Shown here: piece after piece, positions 21,129 to 32,572 of the stretch
Layout of the letters: each line of letters opens with the position of its first letter
Numbering within the stretch: the stretch's first letter is position 1
Source: Erinaceus europaeus
Lineage: Eukaryota > Chordata > Mammalia > Eulipotyphla > Erinaceidae
Direction: 5' to 3'
NCBI RefSeq assembly: GCF_950295315.1
Contig: NC_080177.1
Coordinates: forward strand, 78,803,589-78,867,588
Length of the DNA stretch: 64,000 nt
The notes under the pieces: generated by a model
The model's database searches: none
The model's input: the letters and a program-made list of their open reading frames with translations, nothing else
Told to the model about the DNA's origin: nothing
Made by a program: the position numbers and the translations under genes

Positions 21129-21795
21129 AAAAGAAAAGCAGACACAGTGAATAGTAAAGTGCCCCAGCAGACAGAAAGCAAAATGCTGAGAATTCTACGC
21201 AAAGCAAACGTTGGTCATGCAAATAACAAAGGACACTCATAAGACTTATCTAATACAGTCATTTCCACAACTGTTTATATGCATGCAATGGGAAAGGTCA
21301 GAAACAAATAGAGCATAATACCTGTCCTTAGGACACTAAAATTGAAAAAGGAAGCTCTGCATTGTTAACTCTAAGAGATGTGAATTAAATGTGAAAATGT
21401 GAATGGCAATGTGAAAAAGGTACTTTTTTTTTTTTGGTTTGTGCAAAAAGAGAGAGATTTGATTTATAAGAAGTAAAAAAAAAAAAAAGTATACTTATCC
21501 CACTGGTAGAGAAGTCATCCATGTGTTAGGTCTGCAATGTCCAGAGAAGTCAGTCTGCCTACAAGCTTAATCTCCTCCCATGTAAGCTTGACAGTCAATA
21601 CATGTGACTTCCTAGTGTCAGAACTTGACTCATGTAGGACCAGTATTAAACTCGAATTTAAACTCCATTGTTTTTCAGTCTCAGTACAGCAATTCTCAGA
21701 TAGGAACGTGGACATATCCATAGGCATGGGGATTTTTCTACTGCTTCTCAATATTTGTGTATTTCATTTAAGTGGAAAAAAATAAAGGTATAATG
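21129..21795. other. low-copy DNA
   Basis: The open frame 21537-21785 plus (82 codons) overlaps a minus-strand frame and has no recognised domain. Poly-T and poly-A runs occur near 21425 and 21477. Confidence 0.5.
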
Positions 21796-21945
21796 GGGTT
21801 CTCGAATTCAGGAGTGTGGATCCTGAACTCACAGCACAAGTCATCAGCGTGGGTCACCTGATAGCATGATTGTCATGCAAATTCCTGAGCAAACCCTGGT
21901 CCTACTGAAATGGCCCACACATCACAGAGAACCTCAGATGACGCA
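21796..21945 (+). mobile_element. MER5A-like hAT-Charlie MITE relic
   Basis: Order of motifs fits MER5A: 'AGTGTGGATCCTGAAC', 'CATCAGCGTGGGTCACCTG', 'TCATGCAAATTCCTGAG' and 'GGTCCTACTGAAATGG'. The right third is missing. Family recalled from memory. Confidence 0.55.
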
Positions 21946-21958
21946 TCTACACATAAAA

Positions 21959-22108
21959 GATAGACGGACAGTAGCGCAGAGGGCTAAGCACACATGGCGC
22001 AAAGCACAAGGACCAGTGTAAGGATTCCAGTTTGAGCCACCGGCTCCCCACCTGCAAGAGAGTTGCTTCACAAGCGGTGAAGCTGAAGCAGGTCTGCAGG
22101 TATCTGGC
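21959..22108 (+). mobile_element. SINE family B, 3' truncated
   Basis: 'GACAGTAGCGCAGAGGGCTAAG' through 'GAAGCAGGTCTGCAGGTATC', then unrelated sequence. A six-base 'GCTGAA' duplication sits before GCAGGTCTGC. Confidence 0.9.
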
Positions 22109-22736
22109 TGGAGTTACAGAATTATTTGCACAGATAAGACAGGAATTTCCCACCAAAACATTAATTTCAAAATCATCTCCAAGTACTAGGTTTCAGGGTG
22201 GGGGGTATTTTTCCAGCTATGTGCTTCTTAAAGATAGTGCATGTACACATCACATTGGACACTCCGATATTCACATATTATAATTTGTGAATTTGGAGAT
22301 TTTGTAAAGGTGATTAGAAGCTGTATTTTGAGTGGGAAAGGCAGTAACACAGTTGTGAAGGGTCCTATTTCCCCGAGAAACAGGTACAAGTATCTATGTA
22401 CTAAGAAAGATCTGTTTCCCAAGTCTTAACTAAGGGAGCAATGCTTCTTCCTAACATAATTTGTACACAGTGTTCAAATCTGAGCAGAAAAGCCCCATTT
22501 TTGGGTTCTCCTGACTCTTATGACAATATTATAGTCTATGTTTTATGAAACACTTGCAATTTTAAATAATTTGTTCCACTGTCAATCATAGAAGCTTAGT
22601 GATTGGTTCATAAAATAACTCAGTGCTTCTCAGCCTCTGTGACTTCATGAATAGACAGACTTGTGTGTGTTGGGGAGGGGCAGTGAAGGGGAATAAGGTT
22701 TGAGCAATTAAAGTTAGGCTATCAAATTTTGTCCAG
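22109..22736. other. low-copy DNA
   Basis: About 630 bp without recognised repeat or gene. Confidence 0.5.
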
Positions 22737-22746
22737 TAAAGTTATT

Positions 22747-23100
22747 ATTATTATTATTTTTTGCCTCCGGGGTTATTGCTGGAGCTCGGTGCCTGCACTA
22801 TGAATCCTTTGCTCCTGGAGGCCATTTTTCCCATTTTTGTTGCCCTTATTGCGCTTGTTGTAGTTATTATTGCTATTGTTGTCATGGTTGTTGTTGTGGT
22901 TGGATAGGACAGAGAGAAACTGAGAGAGGAGGAGAAGATAGAGAGGAGGAGAGAAAGACAGACGCCTGCAGACCTGCTTCACCACTTTCAAAGCGACTCC
23001 CCTGCAGGTGGGGAGCCAGGGGCTCGATCCCGTATCCTTGTGCCAGTCCTTGCGCTTTGCACCATGTGTGCTTAACCCACTGCGCTACTACCCGACCCTT
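22747..23100 (-). mobile_element. SINE family B+, full length with TSD
   Basis: Complete B+ element on the minus strand: 3' module complement ('GCCTCCGGGGTTATTGCTGG'), TTGTTG tail, CT body, box B and head ending 'GCGCTACTACCCGACCC'. The 10-bp flank TAAAGTTATT occurs at 22737-22746 and 23101-23110. Confidence 0.95.
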
Positions 23101-23309
23101 TAAAGTTATTTTTAAAATAATGAGCAGCTTTTTAAATGTGAATTGTACTTTTATTGACAAAAAAAACCCTTCTCTGTTGTTTTCATTGTCTTGTTTCAAT
23201 GTACGGCAAATGCTAGAAGAAGAAGAATGTATAGGTGCAAATACTTATCAGGGCTTTCACTGGATTCTAGAACCAGGAAATTTCTCTATAGTCAGGAATG
23301 ATTAGCTTG

Positions 23310-23425
23310 CTTTAGACTCTTAACACATGATAGTTACATGACCTTGAACTCCAGAGTCTAAAAGCTATAACCTGTAAATTGGGGACAATAATATTTTCTT
23401 TGCAAGAATGGTTGTTAAAAGAAAA
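23310..23425 (+). mobile_element. MIR-like fragment
   Basis: Reads 'TAGTTACATGACCTTGAAC', then 'ACCTGTAAATTGGGGACAAT', the typical MIR core order ending in a run like 'GGTTGTT'. Confidence 0.6.
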
Positions 23426-23432
23426 TAACTGT

Positions 23433-23508
23433 TGGGGGCTGGGATGGTGGTGCACCTGGTTAAGCACACGTAGGACTGAGCACAAGGACCCAAGCAAGGA
23501 CCTGGTTT
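23433..23508 (+). mobile_element. SINE head fragment (C-like)
   Basis: 'GGTGGTGCACCTGGTTAAGC' to 'AAGGACCTGGTT'. Truncated at box B. Confidence 0.8.
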
Positions 23509-24689
23509 ACAGAGGAGGGAGAGACACATCAAGGACTTCAATAACTCTCAAGGAAAGTAACCCTAGATGTATAAAATCAATCAAATGCAAGAAGCCACCA
23601 GAGAAAAGAAAGACCAACCTCTCTTGGGTCATAGCTCGTTAGTTATGAGAGAATGAGCTTCACATGGGCTGGGTGCAAATCCCATGTCCAAGGTCACCCT
23701 CTCAAGCCACTAGACCCATGCTCATCTGACCTTTGGTGCACTCTGCAGTCTAGTGTCCAGCTCCTGGGTGCTGGTTCAGAGTCTGCCTTTTGCCCGGCTC
23801 AGTGATAGAACTATCTCCTGTACACAGGAGCCAGTGACTCTGCTCAGAGGTCATCCTGAGCCTCCCGTTTCTGCCTTTTCTATACACTTAACATGGTGCA
23901 ATGGTTAGCCCTTTAAATTATGTCATCTGCATTGTGAAAGGAATCCTATATCCATCACATCTCCTCTCAGGCTTAGTCTCACAGATAATCACTTTCTATC
24001 CACAATGCCACATCTCAACACAAGAATTATTATGTATTCTCATCTGGTTTATCCCTATTGGTGTTCACATAGTTTTGGTCACAGTGTATATCATGGTTAC
24101 CTTATTTTTCAATTACTAGGGGATTTTCCAAATGACTTCACAGTCTTCACTACCACTTAATCACCACAGTGCATCCCAGCCAGGAAATGCTTTTAATTTA
24201 CTTAAGCGAGCTCTTCCAGACACACAGCACTCCTTGTGTTTGGGTTATTATCAGTAGAAACAACGATGAATCCTTTCCTTGCCTACAAATAGTCCCATAT
24301 TTTAGATTCCCAGAAGTCACATTGTCAGATCAAAAGGAGTAAGAACGGGGATAACTTGCTGTATACTGTCAGGTCGCTTTTGACAAGAATACAAATGTGG
24401 ACATGAAACCATATGCATCTCACTTCCGGGTCACTCCTTCTTTCTACTCTTGACAATGCACCTGCTCACTCACTCACTTGACAACTATTATTATCTTGTT
24501 GTTTACAACACTGCTTATAGAAATTCTACTCTGGATGGGCACAAATTGTCCAGAGGCACAGAAAACACCTTCCCTTGATCCAGGATTCCCGGCAAAAATC
24601 TGTCCACTAGGCATAGCTTAAGGGCCCCTTTTTTCTTCAGGGAGCTTTTTCATGAATAGGAAATTAAAGTATGCCTACAAGTCAGTGGA
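23509..24689. other. low-copy DNA with a possible old L1 trace
   Basis: Mostly unique sequence. At about 24260-24480 the order of phrases ('AGATCAAAAGGAGTAAGAAC', 'CTGTCAGGTCGC') recalls the complement of a decayed L1 3' region, too weak to annotate separately. Confidence 0.4.
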
Positions 24690-24866
24690 CAAATGCATTA
24701 AGAAATATTTAGTTAGTTTTATTTACACAAAAGCAATAGACATAAAGAGTGACAAAGAGAAAGAGAATTGCCAGAGAATCATGCTGGGAAATGCAATGCT
24801 GGGATCAAACTCAGGACTTCATGCTTCAGAGTCCTACTTCTAGTGCTGCCCCACCTCCCAGGCCAT
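24690..24866 (-). mobile_element. SINE family D
   Basis: Tail complement 'TTTAGTTAGTTTTATTTAC', 'GGGATCAAACTCAGGACTTC', 'CATGCTTCAGAGTCC' and the head complement 'GTGCTGCCCCACCTCCC'. Confidence 0.8.
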
Positions 24867-24969
24867 GATAGATGTGTTTAAGGGAAAACATATTTTAAAT
24901 TCATGAGAGTTTAACTGGCACTATGAATGATATGGAAATGTGTGTTAAATTCTAAAATAGTTTCTCTTT

Positions 24970-25171
24970 TAATGTTTTAATTCATTTATTTTGGATAGAG
25001 TCAGAGAGAAGTTGACAGGAGAAAGGAGAGGGAGAGAGACAGAGAGACACCTGCAGCACTGCTTCACCACTCATGAAGCTTTTCCCCTGCAGGTGGGGAA
25101 AGGGGGCTTGAACCTGTGCCCTTGAACATTGTAACATGTGGGCTCAAGCAGGTGCGCCACCAACTGCCCCC
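24970..25171 (-). mobile_element. SINE family A
   Basis: 'TTTTAATTCATTTATTTTGG' tail complement, 'ACTCATGAAGCTTTTCCCCTG', 'GGGGGCTTGAACCTG' and the head complement 'GCTCAAGCAGGTGCGCCACC'. Confidence 0.93.
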
Positions 25172-26607
25172 CTAACAGAAATATGCCTTTAAAGACTACT
25201 TTAAAAAATGTGCACAAGAAGAAAAGTGTCCCTGTACAGGTCTGCCTACCTGGTCTTACTGCGCTTAGCAATTGTGTGTCTCTTCCGAGTTAAATGCTTG
25301 GTGGCAACCCAGTGTTGAGCAAGTGTATTGGCAACATTTTTCCAGAAGCTTGTTGACACCTCCCATCTCTTGTGTCACATTTGATTGCACATCCTGTAAG
25401 TCTAACTTTCATATGTGCTGGGAAGTAAAGAACTCCTGTGACTTGTTTTATTTCATGATTTACTTTATTGTATTGATCTAGAAGCAAGCCCACAGCATAG
25501 ATGAGGCATGCCTGTAGGAGTGCTCCTTATCCTTTGTCTCTGGGTAACCCATTGTGTAGCAGTTTCACGCTGAGTTTATGCACGTAGCATAAAACTCACT
25601 ATGTGTGTGCAGAAGCATAGAACAGGCATATTCTAGAAATGTCCACAGGAACCACGTAGGTAACACACATGAAAGAAGACAGTGTGGAGTGCAATGTTAA
25701 AAGAAAAAAAAAAGAGAAAGAGAAGAGAGGCTGACCTTGAAAGCACTAGTGACCTCTTGGTTAGAAGCAGTTACTGCTAACTGAACCAAAGTCCAGTCTT
25801 GCTGAATCTTGCAGATGGTCAAGGGAAATAGGAATTTTTACCTATAGTCTCTTACTCGATAAGTGTTGGCAATGCTTTACGTTATTTTGAAAAACTTTGT
25901 GCAGGTCATTGGAAACATATATGTGGGACAAATTTGGCCAGAAGTCCAAAGCTTTGTCCTTCCTAATCTTGAAGAAAACAGTGTCCTTAAGTCAATGTCC
26001 CCTGGTCAGAATCTTCCAAAGAGCCAACTGACATCACGTTTCCACTATGCAGAGATGTGGGGTATTGTCCATGCGCTGCACAGACTCTGAGCAGTCAGGG
26101 GGTAACTAGTGAGTGCCTGTCACCTCTCCACACCATTAAGACACCTTTGGGAGAGTTTGTGAGGGCAAACAAAGGACTGGAAGTTGCATCTTATCAACAA
26201 GGCCAGATTCATGCGAATTACAGCAACTATTAAATAGTTCAGAACTGCTCCACAGTGTGGGACCCAAACAAGCTGTCACAGATGTTTAGGAAAGGGGACA
26301 CGGCAGAGTCCAGAGAATTCCAAGAGGACCTCACAAAGACTGGGAGTCCTATGCCAGAACTTAAGGATAGGGAGCCTTTGGAGAAGACAGAAGGGTATCC
26401 TCCAGGTAACAGGAAAAAGAAGTGACCACACACACCTTGAGGTCTGTCTTGAGATCACATGGTATCCCTCCTCTCCTTAATACTGGAAAAGATTATACAG
26501 TCCAGTTCAGGGGGGGTTTCAGCATTTGTTTATTTTGTTTGGGTCAAGGAAAGTTAAGAGTCAGCCAACACAGCTGCCACCATTCACCGTAAGAATGACC
26601 CAAAGGT
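25172..26607. other. low-copy DNA
   Basis: About 1.4 kb without a recognised repeat. Open frames of 60-75 codons on both strands are unsupported. Splice-site pairs were not evident. Confidence 0.5.
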
Positions 26608-26745
26608 GGGGATGGAGGTGAGAGAGACAGCTTAATGGTTATGCAAAGAGACTCTCATGCTTGAGGCTCCAAAGTCCCAGGTTCAATCCCCTGCACCACC
26701 AGAAGCCAGAACTGAGCAGTGCTCTGGTAAAACCAAAACAAGAAT
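26608..26745 (+). mobile_element. SINE family E
   Basis: 'CTTAATGGTTATGCAAAGAG', 'ACTCTCATGCTTGAGGCTCC', box B-like 'CAGGTTCAATCCCC' and 'ACTGAGCAGTGCTCTGGT'. The best reference copy of E in the window. Confidence 0.9.
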
Positions 26746-27273
26746 GCCTCAGATGTTGAAGGTGACTATGTAGTCTTGTTTCAAGCTTTCCCCAGACTTC
26801 TATATACTACCCTGTGCCTGGCTAATAGCTAAGGGATGCTCCTGCCCACAAGAAACTACAGTCAATGAGGCAAGATGACAGACACAGGGGTTGTGACTGC
26901 TGTCCAAGCAGTTGAGGTGGCTCCCTAGCCAAGTCATCAGCTGGGCTGCATCTGGAGATGAGTGGGAGTCTGCAGGCAGAGAAGGGAGGAGGGGGGCTGG
27001 CCTAGGTAGCAGCAGCAGCACAGACCAAGGCGGCGAGTGGTGAAAGCTAGTCGTTTACAGCAGCAGGGATGCCCACCCTCGTTGCCACCTCTTCATTCTT
27101 GGTCTGCCAGCTAATTATGGCTCCTCTGTGTCGCAGAAGACAGGAGTCTCTGCAGATCCCTTAGAGATACTAAAAGCTTCTTCTGCTATGACAAATTCAT
27201 GCACATGGTACAGATGGGAAGGTGGCAAAGATGAAAAGTCACCAAAGGCCAATATTAAAAAAAAAAAAAAGAT
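26746..27273. other. low-copy DNA
   Basis: About 530 bp, moderately GC-rich, without a recognised gene. It contains a short AGC repeat near 27008. Confidence 0.5.
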
Positions 27274-27390
27274 TTAAAATGCCTATGGTCTCAGAGGTTG
27301 CAAGTTCAATCCTTGGCATCACCTTACGTCAGAGCTGAGCAGTGCTCTGGTTCTCTGTCTCTCTCTCCTTTTTTCCTCTCTTTCACACTC
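27274..27390 (+). mobile_element. SINE family E, head truncated
   Basis: 'GCAAGTTCAATCCTTGG' at box B and 'AGAGCTGAGCAGTGCTCTGG', then a CT-rich end. The head is missing or decayed. Confidence 0.75.
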
Positions 27391-27547
27391 ACTCACAATC
27401 TGTAAAACAATGAATATTGGGATGTTGGAAAACTCATGATGCATTTTTGCATAGGAAAATATGTCATGGCTTTTCTGACATGCCAATACATGTTTAGATA
27501 ATGATAATAAAACACCCAGGCTAGAGTTTGTTTTTGTTTGTTTGTGT

Positions 27548-27766
27548 TTGTTTTTATAAAATATATTTTGTCTATTACTGGATAGAGACAAAGAGAAGTC
27601 AAGAGGGGTGGGGGAGTTAGAGAGGGAGAGAGACAGAGAAACACCTGCAGTCCTGCTTCATCACTTGTAAAGCCTTCCCCCTGCAGGTGGGGACTGGGGG
27701 CTTGAACCTGGGTCCTTGTGTAATGTAGTGTGTGTGCTCAGCCAGGTGCACCACCACCTGGCCCCT
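27548..27766 (-). mobile_element. SINE family A
   Basis: 'CTGGATAGAGACAAAGAGAAG', 'CTTCCCCCTGCAGGTGGGG', 'GGGGCTTGAACCTGGGTCC' and the head complement 'CAGCCAGGTGCACCACCACC'. Confidence 0.93.
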
Positions 27767-27925
27767 CATGTTTGGTTTTGACCTAAGCTTAAGGTTGTGG
27801 TGCTTTGGGTGTTTTTGCTTACAACTAATGCCAATAAAGCACTTAAAAAATAATATTCACTTTTCACAATTGCAAAGGTAACATTAAGAAGGTATAAAAT
27901 TAAGAATCTTTAACTGTGCTCACAG

Positions 27926-28352
27926 CTGTCATTGTCGTGTTTGAAAACAGTTTGAAACAGAGACTACAGAGTACCCGGCTGGCAAATCCGGGCACGCCTG
28001 ACACATGCAGTGGTATCCTCATCCTTCTCTCCCCTTTCTATCTGGCTTCCAATGGCCCTTTCAATTCCCAGGAGGCGGGAAGGAAGGAGACTGTCTCTAC
28101 AGATGTCTCCCTATGGAGTGTGTCTCCCACCGCACTGTGTCTAGGCTGTCCCCGTAACCAATGGAAGACGGATGCTGAAGACTTCCAAAGTGAGAGCCAA
28201 AGGGTTCTTGTGGCATCCATCTTGCCCACTTGGGGACTCTCAGCCTCTGAACTAAGTCACCAAACAGTGAGAAGCCCGTGCCCCATGGAGAGGCCACCGA
28301 CAGGAGAGCTCCAAGCTGATGACAGCTGCAGCCACAGGAGCATCTGGCTCAG
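27926..28352 (+). other. possible exon (427 bp), open frame between splice-like sites
   Basis: The block starts after 'GTGCTCACAG' (acceptor-like) and ends before 'CTCAG|GTAATT' (donor-like). One frame is open across all of it and first stops at the TAA inside the donor. It is richer in GC and CpG than its flanks and free of repeats. The encoded 142-146 residues show no domain I recognise. The acceptor's pyrimidine tract is weak, so a non-coding or chance origin is as likely. Confidence 0.25.
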
Positions 28353-28429
28353 GTAATTATTTAGAGGAAGCAGCTTCAGCTGACATTTGAGAGTCAGAGC
28401 CCAAGAGGCCCTAATGAGAACCACTCAGC

Positions 28430-28583
28430 TAAGTGCAGTGGCACAGTGAGGCATGGGTTGCTGTGCACGCAACACAGCCGGGGCAGTTCACCTTCAAGGC
28501 TGCTTGATCTGTCATGTAGGGCACCCAGGTTCAGACCTGGGAACCACTGCACTAGACAAAGCTTTGTGCTGGGCTGTGGTCTC

Positions 28584-28620
<37 letters not shown>

Positions 28621-28680
28621 TTCCCTCCCCTTCCCTTATCTATAGTCTCTCCCTTACTATCTGTCAGCTCAAATGGGTGA
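28430..28680 (+). mobile_element. diverged tRNA-derived SINE
   Basis: 'CTAAGTGCAGTGGCACAGTG' head-like, 'CCAGGTTCAGACCTGGG' box B-like, and a (TC)n tract of about 32 bp at 28588-28618. It does not fit families A-E well. Confidence 0.5.
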
Positions 28681-28845
28681 GGGAAGAAGCATAATCAGAA
28701 GACAAACATCAGATGGAAAAAAAATCTGAATTAAGGAGGAGTGTTTTCAACCTGTGGTAACATGGCAGATGGGATTGAAATTTGTGGCCCAACTGAGGTT
28801 TTCTTTTGTGCTTTTATTTTTTAAATAAAAGCTCTCTTTTTTTAA

Positions 28846-29060
28846 TGGATTTTTTCTCAAATTCTATTTATTTATTTTATAAGCATATAGATATTGAGAG
28901 GGAACGAGGGGACGGAGAGGGAGAGAGCCAGAGAGACACTTGTAACCCCGCTTCACTGCTTATGAGGCTTTCCACCTGCAGGTGGAGACAAGGCGGTTGA
29001 ACCCGGGTCCCTGTGCATGGTTACCATGCACACTCAACCAGGCCCACCACCAGCCAGCCT
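28846..29060 (-). mobile_element. SINE family A
   Basis: Tail complement 'TCTATTTATTTATTTTATAA', 'GCTTTCCACCTGCAGGTGG', 'GCGGTTGAACCCGGGTCCC' and 'ACTCAACCAGGCCCACCACC'. Confidence 0.92.
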
Positions 29061-29149
29061 TCTGAGGTTTTTCTTTAATTGAACGTAGTTACTTATTGTC
29101 TTGATCTTTCCTCAGTGATAACCCAAAGATGCTAAAGGTTATCATTTTC

Positions 29150-29352
29150 AGACTGAGGAGCTGGTTCAGTGAGAAAGATGCTAGACTTGAAATCATGATG
29201 TCCTGAGTTTGATCCTCAAAAACCCATGTGCCAGACTGATGCCCTCTCGACCTCCTCTCTATGTGTCCCTCTCCATCTCTCACTCTCACTCCTCTCTCCT
29301 TCCTTCCCTTTCTATCTCATGTTAATAGATAAACTCTTTTTAAAAAATAAAA
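29150..29352 (+). mobile_element. SINE family D
   Basis: 'GGAGCTGGTTCAGTGAGAAAG', 'ATGTCCTGAGTTTGATCC', 'CCATGTGCCAGACTGATG', pyrimidine body and 'GTTAATAGATAAACTC' end. Confidence 0.75.
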
Positions 29353-29404
29353 GTGTTTAAGAACTTTTCTGAAAACATATACAGAATTAAATAACTCCAC
29401 TTCT

Positions 29405-29613
29405 TTTTAATATTTTATTTATTTATTTTTATTGGATAGACACAGAAAGACATCAAGAAGGAAGGGGGAGGTAGAGAAGAACAGAGAGAGAGAGAGAGAG
29501 AGAGACCTGCAGTCCTGCTTCAACACTCATGAAGCTTTCCCCCTGCAGGTGGGATCGGGGGCTTGAACCTGGGTCCTTGTGCACTGTACCGTGTGCATTT
29601 AACCTGCCCTCTC
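29405..29613 (-). mobile_element. SINE family A
   Basis: Tail complement 'TTTTAATATTTTATTTATTT', GA-rich tract (29487-29507), 'GAAGCTTTCCCCCTGCAGG' and 'GGGGCTTGAACCTGGGTCC'. The outermost head bases are lost. Confidence 0.92.
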
Positions 29614-30809
29614 CCAAATTGTGCTATTCTGATAAAGGCAGAGTGTAAAGACCAACACCAAATACTTCAATAATTACCTCCTAGGATACAGATGTGATGT
29701 CTGCAGTCATAAAGGCAGTCAATTTGAAGCCAGGAGGCAAAAAAAAAAAAAAAAAAGCATCAGGATGAACATTGATTCATCAGGGAAAACAGAGCACAGA
29801 ATAGCCTGCATCTTCAATAGGAACTCCAAGAAACTGCTGACCAAAGCAAAAAAAAAAAAAGAAAGAAAGAAAAGAAAAGGTCTCTCTCTTCTAGATTTGT
29901 CCTATAAGGAAAATAAACCCTCATTGTTAAAAACTCTCATTGATTTCTGTTTTTGATGACCTGTCACCAAATGCATTTCTGCCTGATCGTGCTGAATTAT
30001 TCATCCAAACCTAATAAATTCTTTCAATATTGAGTTCAATTATAGCTACTCAAATGTAATTTTCTTCAGGCTAGACTCCGGTCCACATGGCTCATGACAA
30101 GGGACGCTTCTGCCGCTCAAGCCACTTGTTTAGCTAAGTGACAGACTCATCTTGAGACCGTTTCTTTAAATAGCATTCTGCCATACAGAGTCCACTACTC
30201 CGTCTGACAATCAAAAACAAAAGAAGAAGACCAAGGAGGCGGAGGAGAAAAAGTATCAGATGCAAGAGAATTGGTCTTTCAAAAGCACAGGGTCAAGAAA
30301 AGTCTCGGGTGATTTATGGGCGACTATTGTTTGTCTTATATGCTTGTGTAATAGCAATACTATTCTTGCCTTTGGAATACACTTGAAGAAACCACTGTTG
30401 TGCCTTCAAATATCTCAGCTTTGCTTTCGCACGGATTCACCCACAAACACCCATTTATTGTCTCTGTGCTCCTCCATGGTTATCAGAATCCCATAATTAA
30501 GGCATAATGAAAGTAAACAGAAGTCTGGAGAAGAGCAGTGAAGGCAGGAGAAACGTCCCTAAAGATAGCAGGAGAACCACATGGGATTTCTAAATTCTGC
30601 TGGTGTGGATGTGTTGGTGGCTATTAAAGGGAATACCATCCTAGTTAAGGAATTAATCACCATTTGATGGATGACGAATTAATTCGGAGAATTCATTTTG
30701 AATGTAGACCAGAATGCCAGTACAAGGAAGACCTGCTCAGAAATGCACCTAAGGCCTCAGGAAAAGAAAGTCTTTAGACTCTGAGAAGCTAGAATGAAGC
30801 AAGGCTGCC
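29614..30809. other. low-copy DNA
   Basis: About 1.2 kb with poly-A runs at 29739 and 29850. Frames 29765-29956 and 30260-30496 (78 codons) match nothing I recognise. No repeat family seen. Confidence 0.5.
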
Positions 30810-31033
30810 GGGGCCGGTGGTGGCGCACCTGGTTGAGCACACACGTCACAGTGCACAAGGACCCGGGTTCAAGCCCCTGGTCCCCACCTGCAGTGGGAAA
30901 GCTTCATAAGTGGTAAAGCAGAACTGCAGGTATCTCTCTGTTTCTCTCTCTCTCTATCTGTCTATCTCCCCCTCTCCTCTTGATTTCGGGCTGTCTGTAT
31001 CCAGTAAATAATGAGAAAGAGAAAAGAAAAAAA
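30810..31033 (+). mobile_element. SINE family A, well preserved
   Basis: 'GGTGGTGGCGCACCTGGTTG', box B 'GGGTTCAAGCCCC', long pyrimidine tract, 'CTTGATTTCGGGCTGTCTG' and 'CCAGTAAATAATGAGAAAG' end. Confidence 0.95.
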
Positions 31034-31214
31034 ACTATCCTGACTTTTCCAACAACCCAATATGAATTTGTTTCAAAGAGCACATGGGACAAAACACCAC
31101 ATTTAAGATATTGACTGTCTTTGGAGAGGGAAAAGGACGGTGTCAAAAAGACAAATGGGGACTCAATCATATATCTCAGGTTCTACTTCTGAAGCTGAAT
31201 GATGATTCTATCCA

Positions 31215-31258
<44 letters not shown>

Positions 31259-31627
31259 ACACAAACACACACACACACACACACACCTTTCCTATGCCTG
31301 AAGTATTTTCTAATTAAAATGTAAGGACATTTGGAAAGCCTGATGCACAGAGGCTAAGAAGACAGGGAAACAGAAAAGCTAAGAACAGTCTAGTAACTGA
31401 ATAAAATCCATGGGAAATGTATGGACTTTAGAACAAATGTTCTATCTTAATGTACAATGTTAATAATAATCTGAGAAGTAGAATGCTGGGCATATGGGAA
31501 CTCAACTGTTTTCATAATTTTCCATATATCTAAATCAATCTAAAATAAGTCTAATAAAAGAAATTTATAACTCAAACCATTTCTTAAAGCAATTCTTCAT
31601 GGAATTCATAGTAAAGCACTAAGTTGT
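31034..31627. other. low-copy DNA around a CA repeat
   Basis: Aside from the CA repeat I see no gene or recognised element. Confidence 0.5.
31217..31287. repeat. (CA)n microsatellite, interrupted
   Basis: About 70 bp of CA repeats with single TC and AA interruptions. Confidence 0.97.
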
Positions 31628-31836
31628 GTTTTTATTCAATTTTATTTTATTTGTTAGGACAGAGAGAAATTTAGAGGGAAGAAGGAGACAGGGAGGGAGA
31701 GAAACAGAGAGACACCTGCAGACCTGCTTCACTGCTCATGAAGCTTTTCCCCAGCAAGCTGGGACTGTGGACTTGAACCCAGGCCCATGTACACTGAAAC
31801 ATGTGCACTCAACCAGGTGTGCCACCACCCAGTCCC
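31628..31836 (-). mobile_element. SINE family A
   Basis: 'TTAGGACAGAGAGAAATTTAG', 'CATGAAGCTTTTCCCCAGC', 'GGACTTGAACCCAGGCCC' and the head complement 'CTCAACCAGGTGTGCCACC'. Confidence 0.92.
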
Positions 31837-31861
31837 AGCACCAATATATATTCCTTAACTC

Positions 31862-31945
31862 TGGCTTAAGGTTGGTGCTAGAGATTGAATCTGAAACCTT
31901 CAAGGCTCACGTATGAAAGCCTTTTTGCATAACCTTGACGTTATC
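31862..31945 (-). mobile_element. SINE family E fragment
   Basis: 'GGTGCTAGAGATTGAATCTG' at box B and 'GCCTTTTTGCATAACCTTG' as head complement. The tail half is missing. Confidence 0.7.
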
Positions 31946-31967
31946 TCATCATTCATTTTATTAAGAC

Positions 31968-32068
31968 TCAGAAAATAGAGGTCTAATATGTTGAAATAGA
32001 GGTCTAATATGTAAGAGGTTGAAAGAGAGGTCTAATAAGAGGCTCAGAAAATAGGGTCTAATATGTTG
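31968..32068. repeat. local duplication of an 'AGGTCTAATATGT' phrase
   Basis: Four near copies of 'ATAGAGGTCTAATATG' and two of 'ACTCAGAAAATAG'/'GCTCAGAAAATAG' within 100 bp. The last copy supplies the target site of the next SINE. Confidence 0.85.
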
Positions 32069-32403
32069 GGCTTTTTCTTTTTGCCTCCAGGGTTATTGTT
32101 GGGGCTTGGTGCCTGCACTATGAATCCACTGCTCCTGGAGGCTGTTTTTTTGTCCCTTTGTTGCCCTTGTTGTTTATCATTGTTATTATTATTGTTGTTA
32201 TTGCTGTCATTGTTGTTTGATAGGACAGAGAGAAATGGAGGAGGGGAAGACAGACAGAAAGACAGACACCTGCAGACCTGCTTCACCGCCTGTGAAGCGA
32301 CCTCCCTGCAGGTGGGGAGCCGGTAGCTCAAACCAGGATCCTTGAGCTGGTCCTTGTCTTTTGCACCATATGCGTTTAATCCGCTGCGCTACCACCCGAC
32401 CCC
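32069..32403 (-). mobile_element. SINE family B+, full length with TSD
   Basis: Module complement 'GCCTCCAGGGTTATTGTTGG', TTGTTG-rich tail, CT body, box B and head 'CGCTGCGCTACCACCCGACC'. Flanks CTAATATGTTG (32058-32068) and CTAGTATGTTG (32404-32414) form an 11-bp TSD with one mismatch. Confidence 0.95.
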
Positions 32404-32449
32404 CTAGTATGTTGTTTTTTTGATGATCTAACTTATAGAAAAGAGTTTA

Positions 32450-32572
32450 CTGGGGACAGAATAATGGTATCCAAGAGACTTTCATGTCTGGGGCTCTGAG
32501 ATTGCAAGTTCAATTCCCAACACCACCATATACCAGAGCTGAGCAGTGCTGTAGATTAAAAGAAAAAGATGC
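32450..32572 (+). mobile_element. SINE family E
   Basis: 'GAATAATGGTATCCAAGAGAC', 'CATGTCTGGGGCTCTGAG', 'GCAAGTTCAATTCCC' and 'AGAGCTGAGCAGTGCTG'. Confidence 0.85.
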
